A DNA stretch of 64,000 nucleotides from Pseudobutyrivibrio ruminis CF1b (GTDB taxonomy: Bacteria; Bacillota; Clostridia; Lachnospirales; Lachnospiraceae), in NCBI RefSeq assembly GCF_000424005.1, contig NZ_AUJB01000008.1, positions 806,001-870,000 of the forward strand, given 5' to 3'. The translations under genes and the position numbers were made by a program. Under the pieces are notes generated by a model. That model was not told where the DNA came from, made no database searches, and saw only the letters and a list, made by a program, of their open reading frames with translations. Below are positions 1 through 9,022 of the stretch, one piece after another. The first letter of the stretch is position 1. Each line of letters starts with the position of its first letter.

Positions 1-57
1 GACAACTATTTTGATGACGTATACAAGGACAGCAGTTCAGATTTATTTGAGGACTAA
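1..57 (+). CDS. 3' end of an upstream gene (partial)
   Basis: Reading frame 1 is open from the first base and stops at TAA 55-57, giving an 18-residue acidic C-terminal tail ending in LFED. It stops 8 bases before the next start, so it probably belongs to the same transcript as the hydrolase that follows. Too little is present to name a family. Confidence 0.45.
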   Translation, partial: DNYFDDVYKDSSSDLFED

Positions 58-65
58 AATAAATT

Positions 66-1193
66 ATGGCTAACATAGAAGACTATCTGGTTTGGCGTAA
101 CGATGTACCTTTTGATATTGATCCATTTAACGAGGTTGATAATGCAGTTCTATGTGAACTTGTTTACACAGCCTTTGATGGTATTGTGCCTGGACCAGGC
201 TTAAAAGAGAAAATATCAATTGAAGATGCCTGCGATTTGTTTTTTGAGAAATATTCAGAAAAACAGATATTAGCCAGAACATCTTTGACTAAATGTGCAC
301 CTTTTTTGATGAAGAAAATGGCTCGCTCCAAAAGATTTGGTGGCACAAAGCTTTCAGGTTTTGTAAATGAGCTTGACGCAGAAAATCAGAGTCAGTTTGC
401 TGTATGTAGCTTTTATCTTCCTGACGGAACAATATACGTGGCATTCAGAGGCACAGACGACAGTTTAATTGGATGGAAAGAAGATTTTAACATGTCTTTC
501 TCACCGGGGACTGGCGGTCAGCTTAAAGCTGTAGAATATCTTAATAAAAATTTTGCCCGAACCATGAAACCTCTTCGTATAGGAGGTCATTCTAAAGGCG
601 GCAGTTTTGCTTTATATGGCTCTGCATTTTGTAAGCCTCATATAAAGGACAATATTATAGAAATTTACAATAATGATGGTCCTGGATTTATTCCAGAGAT
701 TCTGAAAACGCCTGAATATAAGTCTGTTATCAAGCGAGTACATAAATTAATTCCTAATGAATCCATTATTGGAATGATGATGTACACAAAGGCGAAAGTA
801 GAAGTAGTTACTTCTAATACAAAAGGAATCAGTCAGCACGATTTATTTAGCTGGCAGGTCACCCGCAACAGATTTACAAAAGCAGATTCAGTTGCAAAAT
901 CATCAATAATGATTGATGAGATTATGAAAGAATGGACTAAAAAATTCGATTATGAGACCAGAGAAGCCTTTGGCGATGTTTTCTATGAGCTATTATCAAG
1001 CTCTGGAGCTACTAAGATGTCTCATATTACAGGCAATAAAGTTAAGTCTATAGCTATTGTGACTAAGGAGATTCAGGCATTGGACCCTGAGAATCAGGCT
1101 ATAGTAATGGACGTGCTTAAGCATTTGATGGCAGTAGGTGGCGATACCCTTAAAAATTCAGTGCTTTCGAAGCTTCCAAAAATACAAAAGTAA
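66..1193 (+). CDS. Mbeg1-like (DUF2974) serine hydrolase, lipase-like fold
   Basis: This 375-residue protein looks like an alpha/beta hydrolase of the Mbeg1/DUF2974 group. The segment VAFRGTDDSLIGWKEDF (about 125-141) is the usual lipase-class-3-like strand and helix. GGHSKGG (173-179) is the nucleophile elbow, with Ser176 the predicted nucleophile. No signal peptide is visible, so it should be cytoplasmic. The natural substrate of the family is not known; lipid or ester hydrolysis is an inference from the fold. The C-terminal third is helical and unrecognised. It ends about 110 bases before the groE operator. Confidence 0.75.
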   Translation: MANIEDYLVWRNDVPFDIDPFNEVDNAVLCELVYTAFDGIVPGPGLKEKISIEDACDLFFEKYSEKQILARTSLTKCAPFLMKKMARSKRFGGTKLSGFVNELDAENQSQFAVCSFYLPDGTIYVAFRGTDDSLIGWKEDFNMSFSPGTGGQLKAVEYLNKNFARTMKPLRIGGHSKGGSFALYGSAFCKPHIKDNIIEIYNNDGPGFIPEILKTPEYKSVIKRVHKLIPNESIIGMMMYTKAKVEVVTSNTKGISQHDLFSWQVTRNRFTKADSVAKSSIMIDEIMKEWTKKFDYETREAFGDVFYELLSSSGATKMSHITGNKVKSIAIVTKEIQALDPENQAIVMDVLKHLMAVGGDTLKNSVLSKLPKIQK

Positions 1194-1229
1194 GAAAAAA
1201 TGAGAAAAAAAGAGTAAAAACGAGCTTTT

Positions 1230-1292
1230 AATAGGATTCTGTTGAAATTCTTCATTCGGATTTAGTTGAAAGTTTTTCAATAGAATCCTATT
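1230..1292. repeat. Long imperfect inverted repeat upstream of groES
   Basis: Arms 1230-1247 and 1275-1292 pair at 17 of 18 positions around a 27-base loop. The right arm ends exactly where the groE -10 hexamer begins. There is no GC-rich stem or U-tract, so it is not a standard terminator. It may be an operator, an RNA hairpin at the end of the hydrolase transcript, or a small mobile-element remnant. Confidence 0.6.
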
Positions 1293-1297
1293 ATACT
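1266..1297 (+). promoter_or_regulatory. groESL promoter, vegetative sigma type
   Basis: A TATACT -10 lies at 1292-1297. The best -35 is TTGAAA at 1266-1271, but the spacer is 20 bases, longer than ideal, so the -35 assignment is weak. The predicted start point falls just before or in the CIRCE element, as expected for an HrcA-controlled promoter. Confidence 0.5.
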
Positions 1298-1304
1298 TTT
1301 TGTA

Positions 1305-1333
1305 GTTAGCACTCAGGCTTATAGAGTGCTAAC
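1305..1333. promoter_or_regulatory. CIRCE operator (HrcA binding site)
   Basis: TTAGCACTC (1306-1314) and GAGTGCTAA (1324-1332) form the canonical 9-9-9 inverted repeat with a 9-base spacer. The flanking G and C extend the arms by one pair. Both half-sites match the consensus exactly. The heat-shock repressor HrcA binds this element in Firmicutes. It lies between the promoter and the groES Shine-Dalgarno site. hrcA itself is not in the window. Confidence 0.97.
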
Positions 1334-1371
1334 AAATACTTTGAGATTATTATTTTAGGAGGTAATATAAA

Positions 1372-1656
1372 ATGAAATTGGTTCCATTAACAGATCGCGT
1401 TGTATTAAAGCAGTGCGAGGCAGAAGAGACTACAAAATCAGGAATTATTCTTGCATCAGCAGCTCAGGAGAAGCCACAGGAGGCTCTCGTTATCGCTGTT
1501 GGTCCAGGTGGGGTTGTAGATGGTAAGGAAATCACAATGCAGGTAAAGGAAGGCCAGAAGGTTATTTACTCTAAGTACGCAGGTACAGAGGTAAAGCTTG
1601 AAGGCGAAGAGTACATCATTGTACGTCAGAACGATATTCTTGCAGTAGTAGAGTAA
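1372..1656 (+). CDS. groES: Co-chaperonin GroES
   Basis: 94 residues, the normal length for the 10-kDa chaperonin. MKLVPLTDRVVLKQ at the N-terminus is the typical GroES start, and VKEGQKVIYSKYAGTEVKLEGEEY the typical second half. It caps the GroEL cavity during ATP-driven folding in the cytoplasm. AGGAGG precedes the ATG at good spacing. It is the first gene of the CIRCE-controlled groES-groEL operon. Confidence 0.98.
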   Translation: MKLVPLTDRVVLKQCEAEETTKSGIILASAAQEKPQEALVIAVGPGGVVDGKEITMQVKEGQKVIYSKYAGTEVKLEGEEYIIVRQNDILAVVE

Positions 1657-1686
1657 TCTAGATTTTAAAATACAGAAAAGAGGTAG

Positions 1687-3327
<1,641 letters not shown>

Positions 3328-3349
3328 TTTCAATAAATTGGTTCACTTT

Positions 3350-3391
3350 CACCGCTGGTTATGGTATCATAATCAGCGGTGCTTTTATTTT
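3350..3391 (+). terminator. Rho-independent terminator of groESL
   Basis: A 14-pair stem (3350-3363 with 3368-3381, one G-T pair) closes a GTAT loop and is followed by a T-rich tract. It separates groEL from degV. Confidence 0.9.
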
Positions 3392-3419
3392 AGAGGCAAT
3401 ACATTTTTTGAGGTGAATT

Positions 3420-4292
3420 ATGAGTAAAGTAGCGATACTTACAGATAGCAATAGTGGCATTACTCAGGAGGAATCTAAGAAGTTAGGTATCTTCGTTGAG
3501 CCAATGCCTTTTTATATTGATGGACAGTTATATTATGAGGATATTGACCTGACTCAGGATGAGTTTTATGAGAAGCTCACACAGGGTGGTGAGATTACCA
3601 CATCGATGCCTATCACAGGAAATCTCATGGATGACTGGGACAAGATCTTAGAGGAGTACGATGAGCTTGTTTACATTCCTATGTCATCAGGTCTTTCATC
3701 ATCTTGTGCTACAGCAAAGATGCTAGCAGATGATTACGATGGAAGAGTTGTAGTTGTAGACAATCAGCGTATTTCAGTTACACAGAAGCTTTCAGCTTTA
3801 GAAGCTAAGAAGCTTGCTGACATGGGTAAGAGTGCTCAGGAAATCTGCGATGCTCTTATGGAAATCAAGTCAGCATCTACTATATACATTACAGTAGACA
3901 CTCTTGAATATTTAAAGAAGGGTGGCAGACTTACACCTGCAGTAGCAGCTATTGGTTCATTGCTTAAGATTAAGCCAGTTCTTTCTATCTACGGAGAGAA
4001 GCTTGATAAGTACAGCATGGCCCGTACTATGAAGGCTGCAAAGCAGACTATGATTGAAGCATTAAAAAAGGACATGAAAGATGTTCTTCATACAGATAAT
4101 TTTGATGATGTTGTTATTTCAGTAGCACATACTCAGAATCAGGCAGCAGCTGAGAAATTCGCAGAAGAGTTATTACAAGAATTTCCTGTTAAAAATATTT
4201 GGATAGATCCGTTATCATTATCAGTTTCTTGTCACATCGGACCAGGCGCTTTAGCTTGTACAGTTACAAAGAAATTGATTGATATAGAATAA
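3420..4292 (+). CDS. DegV family fatty-acid-binding protein
   Basis: 290 residues with the DegV signature start (MSKVAILTDSNSGI) and the TTSMP segment near residue 60 that contacts the lipid carboxylate in the family. The second half (YLKKGGRLTPAVAAIGSLLKIKPVL) is also characteristic. In Firmicutes such proteins (FakB-like) deliver a fatty acid to the FakA kinase for phospholipid synthesis. FakA is not nearby, so the specific partner is inferred. GAGGTG precedes the start. It sits between the groE terminator and purA and may be co-transcribed with purA. Confidence 0.88.
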   Translation: MSKVAILTDSNSGITQEESKKLGIFVEPMPFYIDGQLYYEDIDLTQDEFYEKLTQGGEITTSMPITGNLMDDWDKILEEYDELVYIPMSSGLSSSCATAKMLADDYDGRVVVVDNQRISVTQKLSALEAKKLADMGKSAQEICDALMEIKSASTIYITVDTLEYLKKGGRLTPAVAAIGSLLKIKPVLSIYGEKLDKYSMARTMKAAKQTMIEALKKDMKDVLHTDNFDDVVISVAHTQNQAAAEKFAEELLQEFPVKNIWIDPLSLSVSCHIGPGALACTVTKKLIDIE

Positions 4293-4319
4293 TTTAGGTA
4301 ATATTTTAGGAGGATTGTT

Positions 4320-5594
4320 ATGGTAAAAGCAGTTGTAGGCGCCAATTGGGGCGACGAAGGAAAAGGCAAGATTACTGACATGATGGCTGCGAATGCTGAC
4401 ATTATTGTTCGTTTTCAGGGAGGAGCTAACGCTGGACATACTATCGTTAATAACTACGGTAAGTTCGCTCTTCACACATTACCTTCTGGAGTATTTTATA
4501 GTCACACTACCAGCATCATTGGTAACGGTGTAGCTCTTAATATTCCAATCCTTATTAATGAGATCAACTCCATTGTTGAGAAGGGAGTACCTGCACCAAA
4601 GATTTTGGTATCAGATAGAGCTCAGATTGTAATGCCATATCACATTCTCTTTGATCAATATGAAGAGGAACGTCTTGGAAAGGCTTCCTTCGGTTCTACA
4701 AAGAGCGGTATTGCTCCATTCTATTCAGATAAATATGCAAAGATTGGCTACCAGGTTCAGGAGCTTTTCGATGAGGAGCTTTTAAAGGAAAAGGTAGTTC
4801 GTACATGTGACCAGAAGAACGTTCTCTTAGAGCATCTCTATCACAAGCCACTTCTTACTCCAGAGGAACTTCTTGATACACTCCACGAGTACAGAGATAT
4901 GATTGCACCATATGTTTGCGATACATCTGCATTCCTTTGGAACGCACTTAAGGAAGATAAGACAATCCTTCTTGAAGGACAGCTTGGTACTCTTAAGGAT
5001 CCGGACCATGGTATTTATCCTATGGTTACATCTTCATCAACACTTGCTCCTTACGGTTGTGTTGGTGCTGGTATCCCAGCTCAGGAGCTCAAGCAGGTTG
5101 TTACTGTATGTAAGGCATATTCTTCAGCAGTTGGTGCCGGTGCATTCGTTTCAGAAATCTTCGGAGATGAGGCAGATGAGCTTAGACGCCGCGGTGGAGA
5201 CGGCGGTGAGTTTGGTGCTACAACAGGTCGTCCACGTCGTATGGGTTGGTTCGACTGTGTTGCTTCTAAGTACGGCTGCAGAATGCAGGGTACAACAGAT
5301 GTTGCATTTACAGTAGTTGATGTACTTGGATATCTTGATGAGATTCCTGTATGTGTTGGATATGAAATCGACGGAGAGGTTACTACAGACTTCCCTGTTA
5401 CATCTAAGCTTGAGAAGGCTAAGCCAGTTCTTAAAACACTTCCAGGTTGGAAATGTGATATTCGTGGAATTAAAAAATACGAAGATCTTCCAGAGAACTG
5501 CCGAGCATACATTGAATTTATTGAGAAAGAGATTGGCTTCCCTATCACAATGATTTCAAACGGTCCAAGCAGAGATGACATTATTTATAGATAA
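4320..5594 (+). CDS. purA: Adenylosuccinate synthetase
   Basis: 424 residues, the normal length. The GTP-binding loop GDEGKGK is at 11-17 with the catalytic Asp12, and His40 sits in NAGHTI. It joins IMP and aspartate using GTP in the first step from IMP to AMP. Further family blocks are GSTKSGI and FGATTGRPRRMGWFD. AGGAGG precedes the ATG. It is followed by its own terminator. No purine riboswitch is visible upstream; the gap to degV is only 27 bases. Confidence 0.98.
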   Translation: MVKAVVGANWGDEGKGKITDMMAANADIIVRFQGGANAGHTIVNNYGKFALHTLPSGVFYSHTTSIIGNGVALNIPILINEINSIVEKGVPAPKILVSDRAQIVMPYHILFDQYEEERLGKASFGSTKSGIAPFYSDKYAKIGYQVQELFDEELLKEKVVRTCDQKNVLLEHLYHKPLLTPEELLDTLHEYRDMIAPYVCDTSAFLWNALKEDKTILLEGQLGTLKDPDHGIYPMVTSSSTLAPYGCVGAGIPAQELKQVVTVCKAYSSAVGAGAFVSEIFGDEADELRRRGGDGGEFGATTGRPRRMGWFDCVASKYGCRMQGTTDVAFTVVDVLGYLDEIPVCVGYEIDGEVTTDFPVTSKLEKAKPVLKTLPGWKCDIRGIKKYEDLPENCRAYIEFIEKEIGFPITMISNGPSRDDIIYR

Positions 5595-5600
5595 TATTTC

Positions 5601-5640
5601 AAAATTGCTTTACAATATTTATTGTAAGGCAATTTTTTTA
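5601..5640 (+). terminator. Rho-independent terminator after purA
   Basis: Arms 5601-5616 and 5621-5636 pair along their full length, apart from one wobble, around a 4-base ATTT loop. The stem ends in a run of Ts. Confidence 0.85.
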
Positions 5641-5659
5641 TTTAGGAGGGGTTAGAGTT

Positions 5660-6283
5660 ATGGAGGCGTTTTTTAAATCCAAGAAATTAAAAATAGCTTT
5701 ATTGATTCTTGCGCTTATAATAATTTGCTTCTTGGGTATTATCTATAGGATTTACCAGGTTAATTCCACAAACCCACCATTAGGTCTTAAAAACCCTGAT
5801 GATGACCCGGTTACAGGTAATCCATCCCATGCTGAGAAACTTGACAAAAAGAGTACAGACAAAGACAAGGGCGACCAAATTATTTTCATGGAAAAGGATG
5901 AGGTATACAGTTTCTCTTTTCCGGATTCCAATGGAATAGTTCTTGGTTTTGAAAAGATTGATGGAAAGTGGATTTATTCAGACGATACTGATTTTGAAAT
6001 AAATCAGGACAGAATTGACAGTATCCTAAATTATCTTTGTGACATTCATTGTGTTGAATATATAGAAGATGCAAATGGTGAAGATTATGGACTGGATCAG
6101 AATTCAAAAACCTTCACTATTCAGGACTCAGCAGGAGATACAATCATAGTTTCTATAAATAATGATAGTGAAGATGGGAAAATATATTATGCCCTAAATT
6201 ATGATTTCTCTACAATATATGTAAATGGTGGCAAATTGGGCAATGTATGCGAATATGCGATACAGGATTTAATTCAGTTATAA
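5660..6283 (+). CDS. Membrane-anchored DUF4340-like protein
   Basis: 207 residues. One N-terminal membrane segment (about 9-30, KLKIALLILALIIICFLGII) is followed by a polar linker and an extracytoplasmic domain. The pattern of FEKIDGKWIYSDD, then helices, YGLDQNSKTFTIQDSAGD and an exposed C-terminal sheet resembles the DUF4340 repeat of gliding and exopolysaccharide-associated proteins. No catalytic residues are evident. AGGAGG precedes the start. It stands alone between the purA terminator and the rpsO promoter. Confidence 0.6.
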   Translation: MEAFFKSKKLKIALLILALIIICFLGIIYRIYQVNSTNPPLGLKNPDDDPVTGNPSHAEKLDKKSTDKDKGDQIIFMEKDEVYSFSFPDSNGIVLGFEKIDGKWIYSDDTDFEINQDRIDSILNYLCDIHCVEYIEDANGEDYGLDQNSKTFTIQDSAGDTIIVSINNDSEDGKIYYALNYDFSTIYVNGGKLGNVCEYAIQDLIQL

Positions 6284-6312
6284 AATAAGCATATGTCCAA
6301 ATATTTTCCATG

Positions 6313-6344
6313 TTTACATATTACAAGGGCTGTGCTATTATACT
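6313..6344 (+). promoter_or_regulatory. Probable rpsO promoter
   Basis: TATACT at 6339-6344 is a good -10. TTTACA at 6313-6318 is a plausible -35 but at a 20-base spacing. The predicted start near 6351 gives a leader of about 80 bases that carries the hairpin described next. Confidence 0.45.
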
Positions 6345-6359
6345 AAAGTACGATTTACT

Positions 6360-6400
6360 GTAACTCAGGTTTTGGACACTCCGACCTTTGCCTTAGTTAC
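6360..6400 (+). promoter_or_regulatory. rpsO leader hairpin, candidate S15 autoregulatory site
   Basis: Bases 6360-6369 and 6391-6400 form a 10-base stem with one mismatch. The loop contains a further small GGA/TCC hairpin. In several bacteria ribosomal protein S15 represses its own mRNA by binding a leader structure. That role is inferred here from position only. Confidence 0.4.
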
Positions 6401-6433
6401 GGCATATTTATAGTTTTATTAGGAGGTAGTAAA

Positions 6434-6700
6434 ATGATTACAAAAGAGAAGAAGCAGGCTATTATCAATGAGTACGCTAGAACAGCTGGTGACACAGGTT
6501 CTCCAGAGGTTCAGATCGCAGTTCTTACAGCTCGTATTTCAGAGCTTACAGAGCACCTTAAGGCTAACCCAGGTGATCATCATTCACGTCGTGGTATGAT
6601 GAAGATGGTTGGTAAGAGAAGAAACCTTCTTGCATACCTTAAGAACACAGACATTGAGAGATATCGTTCAATTATTGAGCGTCTTGGCTTAAGAAAGTAA
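6434..6700 (+). CDS. rpsO: 30S ribosomal protein S15
   Basis: 88 residues, the exact family length. The conserved core is present ([21 protein letters not shown], and [18 protein letters not shown]), as is the C-terminal RLGLRK. S15 is a primary binder of the central domain of 16S rRNA. AGGAGG precedes the start. As in many bacteria it is followed by pnp, with a terminator and a structured segment between them. Confidence 0.98.
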   Translation: MITKEKKQAIINEYARTAGDTGSPEVQIAVLTARISELTEHLKANPGDHHSRRGMMKMVGKRRNLLAYLKNTDIERYRSIIERLGLRK

Positions 6701-6707
6701 TCTATAA

Positions 6708-6736
6708 GAGCGGAGTGTATTCTCCGCTCATTTTTC
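6708..6736 (+). terminator. Terminator after rpsO
   Basis: GAGCGGAG (6708-6715) pairs perfectly with CTCCGCTC (6722-6729) around a 6-base loop and is followed by ATTTTT. It probably attenuates read-through into pnp. Confidence 0.88.
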
Positions 6737-6750
6737 TATGATTTAGTTTT

Positions 6751-6850
6751 CGAGCCCAATCCGAAGCCACTGAATTTGTTAGCGAAAGGCATTTTATATG
6801 CCGAAGGTTCTAGAAGTTCGCTTCATTTTCAGTAGTTTCGGGTTAGAGCT
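6751..6850 (+). ncRNA. Structured RNA candidate in the rpsO-pnp intergenic region
   Basis: The segment folds into one long branched hairpin. 6761-6774 pairs with 6828-6841 (12 Watson-Crick pairs, one wobble, one mismatch). 6781-6786 pairs with 6817-6822 (perfect). 6788-6792 pairs with 6798-6802 around a 5-base loop. An outer extension joins 6753-6760 to 6842-6850. It lies after the rpsO terminator and about 30 bases before the pnp start. In E. coli a leader stem at this place is cut by RNase III and used by PNPase to control its own mRNA; a similar role is plausible here but unproven. It matches no riboswitch class I know. Confidence 0.6.
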
Positions 6851-6881
6851 TAATATAATTTAAGTTTATAAGGAGAAAACC

Positions 6882-8963
6882 ATGAAGACATTTACAATGG
6901 ATTTAGCTGGTAGAACACTTCGTGTTGATATCGGCAGAGTTGCAGCTCAGGCTAATGGAGCAGCTTTTATTCAGTATGGTGATACAACAGTTCTTTCAAC
7001 TGCTACAGCATCTGACAAGCCACGTGATGGCATTGATTTCTTCCCACTCTCAGTAGAGTTCGAAGAGAAGACATACGCAGTAGGTAAGATTCCTGGCGGT
7101 TTCAATAAGAGAGAGGGTAAGGCATCTGAGAATGCAGTTCTTACATCTCGTGTTATCGACAGACCTATGCGTCCACTTTTCCCAAAGGATTATCGTAACG
7201 ACGTTACACTTAACAATATGGTTATGGCTGTTGATCCACAGTGCCGTCCAGAGCTTGTTGCTATGCTTGGTGCTGCTATTTCAACATGTATTTCTGATAT
7301 CCCATTTGACGGCCCTTGCGCTATGACTCAGATGGGTATGGTTAATGGTGAGTTAATCGTTAACCCTTCACAGGAGCAGTGGGATAAGGGTGACCTTAAG
7401 CTTACAGTTGCTTCTACAAGAGAAAAGGTTATTATGATCGAGGCTGGTGCTAACATCATCCCTGAGGATAAGATGATTGAAGCTATCTACAAGTGCCACG
7501 ATGTTAACCAGACAATCATCAACTTCATCGATGAGATGGTTAAAGAGTGTGGTAAGCCAAAGCACGAGTACACATCATGCGCTATTCCAGAAGAGCTCTT
7601 TGCTAAGATGAAGGAAATCGTTCCTCCAGCAGAGATGGAAGAGGCTGTATTCACAGATGAGAAGCAGGTTCGTGAGGAGAACATCCGTCAGATCACTGAG
7701 CGTCTTGAAGAAGCTTTCGCAGAGAATGAGGAATGGCTTGCAGTTCTTGGTGAGGCTATTTACCAGTATGAGAAGAAGACAGTTCGCAAGATGATTCTTA
7801 AGGATCACAAGCGTCCAGACGGACGTCAGCTTGATCAGATTCGTCCACTTGCAGCTGAGGTTGATATTATTCCACGTGTTCACGGTTCTTCAATGTTCAC
7901 TCGTGGACAGACACAGATTTGTGACGTAGTAACACTTGCTCCTCTTTCAGAGGCACAGAAGATTGATGGTCTTGATGCCTTCGTTACAGAGAAGAGATAT
8001 ATGCACCACTACAATTTCCCTGCATACTCAGTAGGTGAGACAAAGCCTTCTAGAGGACCAGGACGTCGTGAGATTGGTCACGGTGCACTTGCAGAGAGAG
8101 CACTTCTTCCTGTACTTCCTACACCAGAGGAGTTCCCATATGCAATCCGTGCCGTATCTGAGACATTTGAATCAAACGGTTCTACATCAATGGCTTCTAC
8201 ATGTGCATCTTGTATGTCACTTATGGCTGCTGGTGTTCCAATTAAGGCTATGGTAGCTGGTATCTCTTGTGGTCTTGTTACAGGCGATACAGATGACGAT
8301 TTTGTACTTCTTACAGATATTCAGGGTCTTGAGGACTTCTTCGGAGATATGGACTTCAAGGTTACTGGTACTAAGGAAGGTATCACAGCTATTCAGATGG
8401 ATATTAAGATCCACGGTCTTACACGTCCAATCGTTGAGGGCGCTATCGCTCGTTGTCGTGAAGCTAGATTCTTCATTATGGACAACTGCATGAGCAAGGC
8501 TATTGCAGAGCCACGTCCACAGGTTGGCGAGTACGCTCCAAAGATTATCCAGCTTTCTATCGATCCAGAGAAGATTGGTGATGTTGTTGGACAGCGTGGA
8601 AAGACAATCAACGAAATCATTGCAAGATGCGATGTTAAGATTGATATTACAGATGAGGGCAACGTTTCTATCTGCGGTACAGATGCTGCAAAGATGGATG
8701 AGGCAAAGAGAATGATCGAAATCATCACTACAGATTTCGAGAAGGATCAGATCCTTACAGGTAAGGTTGTCAGCATTAAGGAATTCGGTGCATTCATCGA
8801 GTTTGCTCCAGGCAAGGAAGGAATGGTTCATATTTCTAAGATTGCTAAGGAGAGAATTGATAGAGTTGAAGATGTTCTTACTCTTGGTGATACTGTTAAG
8901 GTTATCTGCCTTGGCAAGGACAAGATGGGACGTATCAGCTTCTCTATTAAGGACGTTCAGTAA
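6882..8963 (+). CDS. pnp: Polyribonucleotide nucleotidyltransferase (PNPase)
   Basis: 693 residues, the usual length. There are two RNase PH domains, the first opening with GRTLRVDIGRVAAQANGA and the second with GRQLDQIRPLAAEVDIIPRVHGSSMFTRGQTQ. A KH domain (VGQRGKTINEIIARC) and a C-terminal S1 domain (GKVVSIKEFGAFIEFAPGKEG) follow. It degrades RNA phosphorolytically from the 3' end in the cytoplasm. AAGGAG precedes the ATG. It has a possible TATAAT just upstream (6854-6859) and its own terminator, so it can be transcribed apart from rpsO. Confidence 0.98.
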   Translation: MKTFTMDLAGRTLRVDIGRVAAQANGAAFIQYGDTTVLSTATASDKPRDGIDFFPLSVEFEEKTYAVGKIPGGFNKREGKASENAVLTSRVIDRPMRPLFPKDYRNDVTLNNMVMAVDPQCRPELVAMLGAAISTCISDIPFDGPCAMTQMGMVNGELIVNPSQEQWDKGDLKLTVASTREKVIMIEAGANIIPEDKMIEAIYKCHDVNQTIINFIDEMVKECGKPKHEYTSCAIPEELFAKMKEIVPPAEMEEAVFTDEKQVREENIRQITERLEEAFAENEEWLAVLGEAIYQYEKKTVRKMILKDHKRPDGRQLDQIRPLAAEVDIIPRVHGSSMFTRGQTQICDVVTLAPLSEAQKIDGLDAFVTEKRYMHHYNFPAYSVGETKPSRGPGRREIGHGALAERALLPVLPTPEEFPYAIRAVSETFESNGSTSMASTCASCMSLMAAGVPIKAMVAGISCGLVTGDTDDDFVLLTDIQGLEDFFGDMDFKVTGTKEGITAIQMDIKIHGLTRPIVEGAIARCREARFFIMDNCMSKAIAEPRPQVGEYAPKIIQLSIDPEKIGDVVGQRGKTINEIIARCDVKIDITDEGNVSICGTDAAKMDEAKRMIEIITTDFEKDQILTGKVVSIKEFGAFIEFAPGKEGMVHISKIAKERIDRVEDVLTLGDTVKVICLGKDKMGRISFSIKDVQ

Positions 8964-8979
8964 TTTACTAGAATTAAAT

Positions 8980-9009
8980 GCGCCTGGCATTTTGTCGGGC
9001 GCTTTTTTT
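8980..9009 (+). terminator. Terminator after pnp
   Basis: GCGCCTG (8980-8986) pairs with CGGGCGC (8996-9002), one T-G pair, and is followed by seven Ts. Confidence 0.9.
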
Positions 9010-9022
9010 AAGGAAAAATATT

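Noticed and set aside
5081-5581. 166-codon minus-strand open frame inside purA
   Set aside because: It is a shadow of purA; the translation is low-complexity and matches no family.
6751-6850. Lysine riboswitch, suggested by GCGAAAGG and GCCGAAGG segments
   Set aside because: The element is too short, lacks the conserved lysine-box core and the other helices, and sits before pnp rather than a lysine gene.
8217-8990. 257-codon minus-strand open frame inside pnp
   Set aside because: It lies wholly opposite the strongly coding pnp gene, has no ribosome site or recognisable domain, and reflects the biased codon use of pnp.
8978-9022. Longer N-terminus of the ABC-F gene
   Set aside because: The 15 extra codons lie in the pnp terminator and have no ribosome site; ATG 9023 has one and starts the family-typical sequence.
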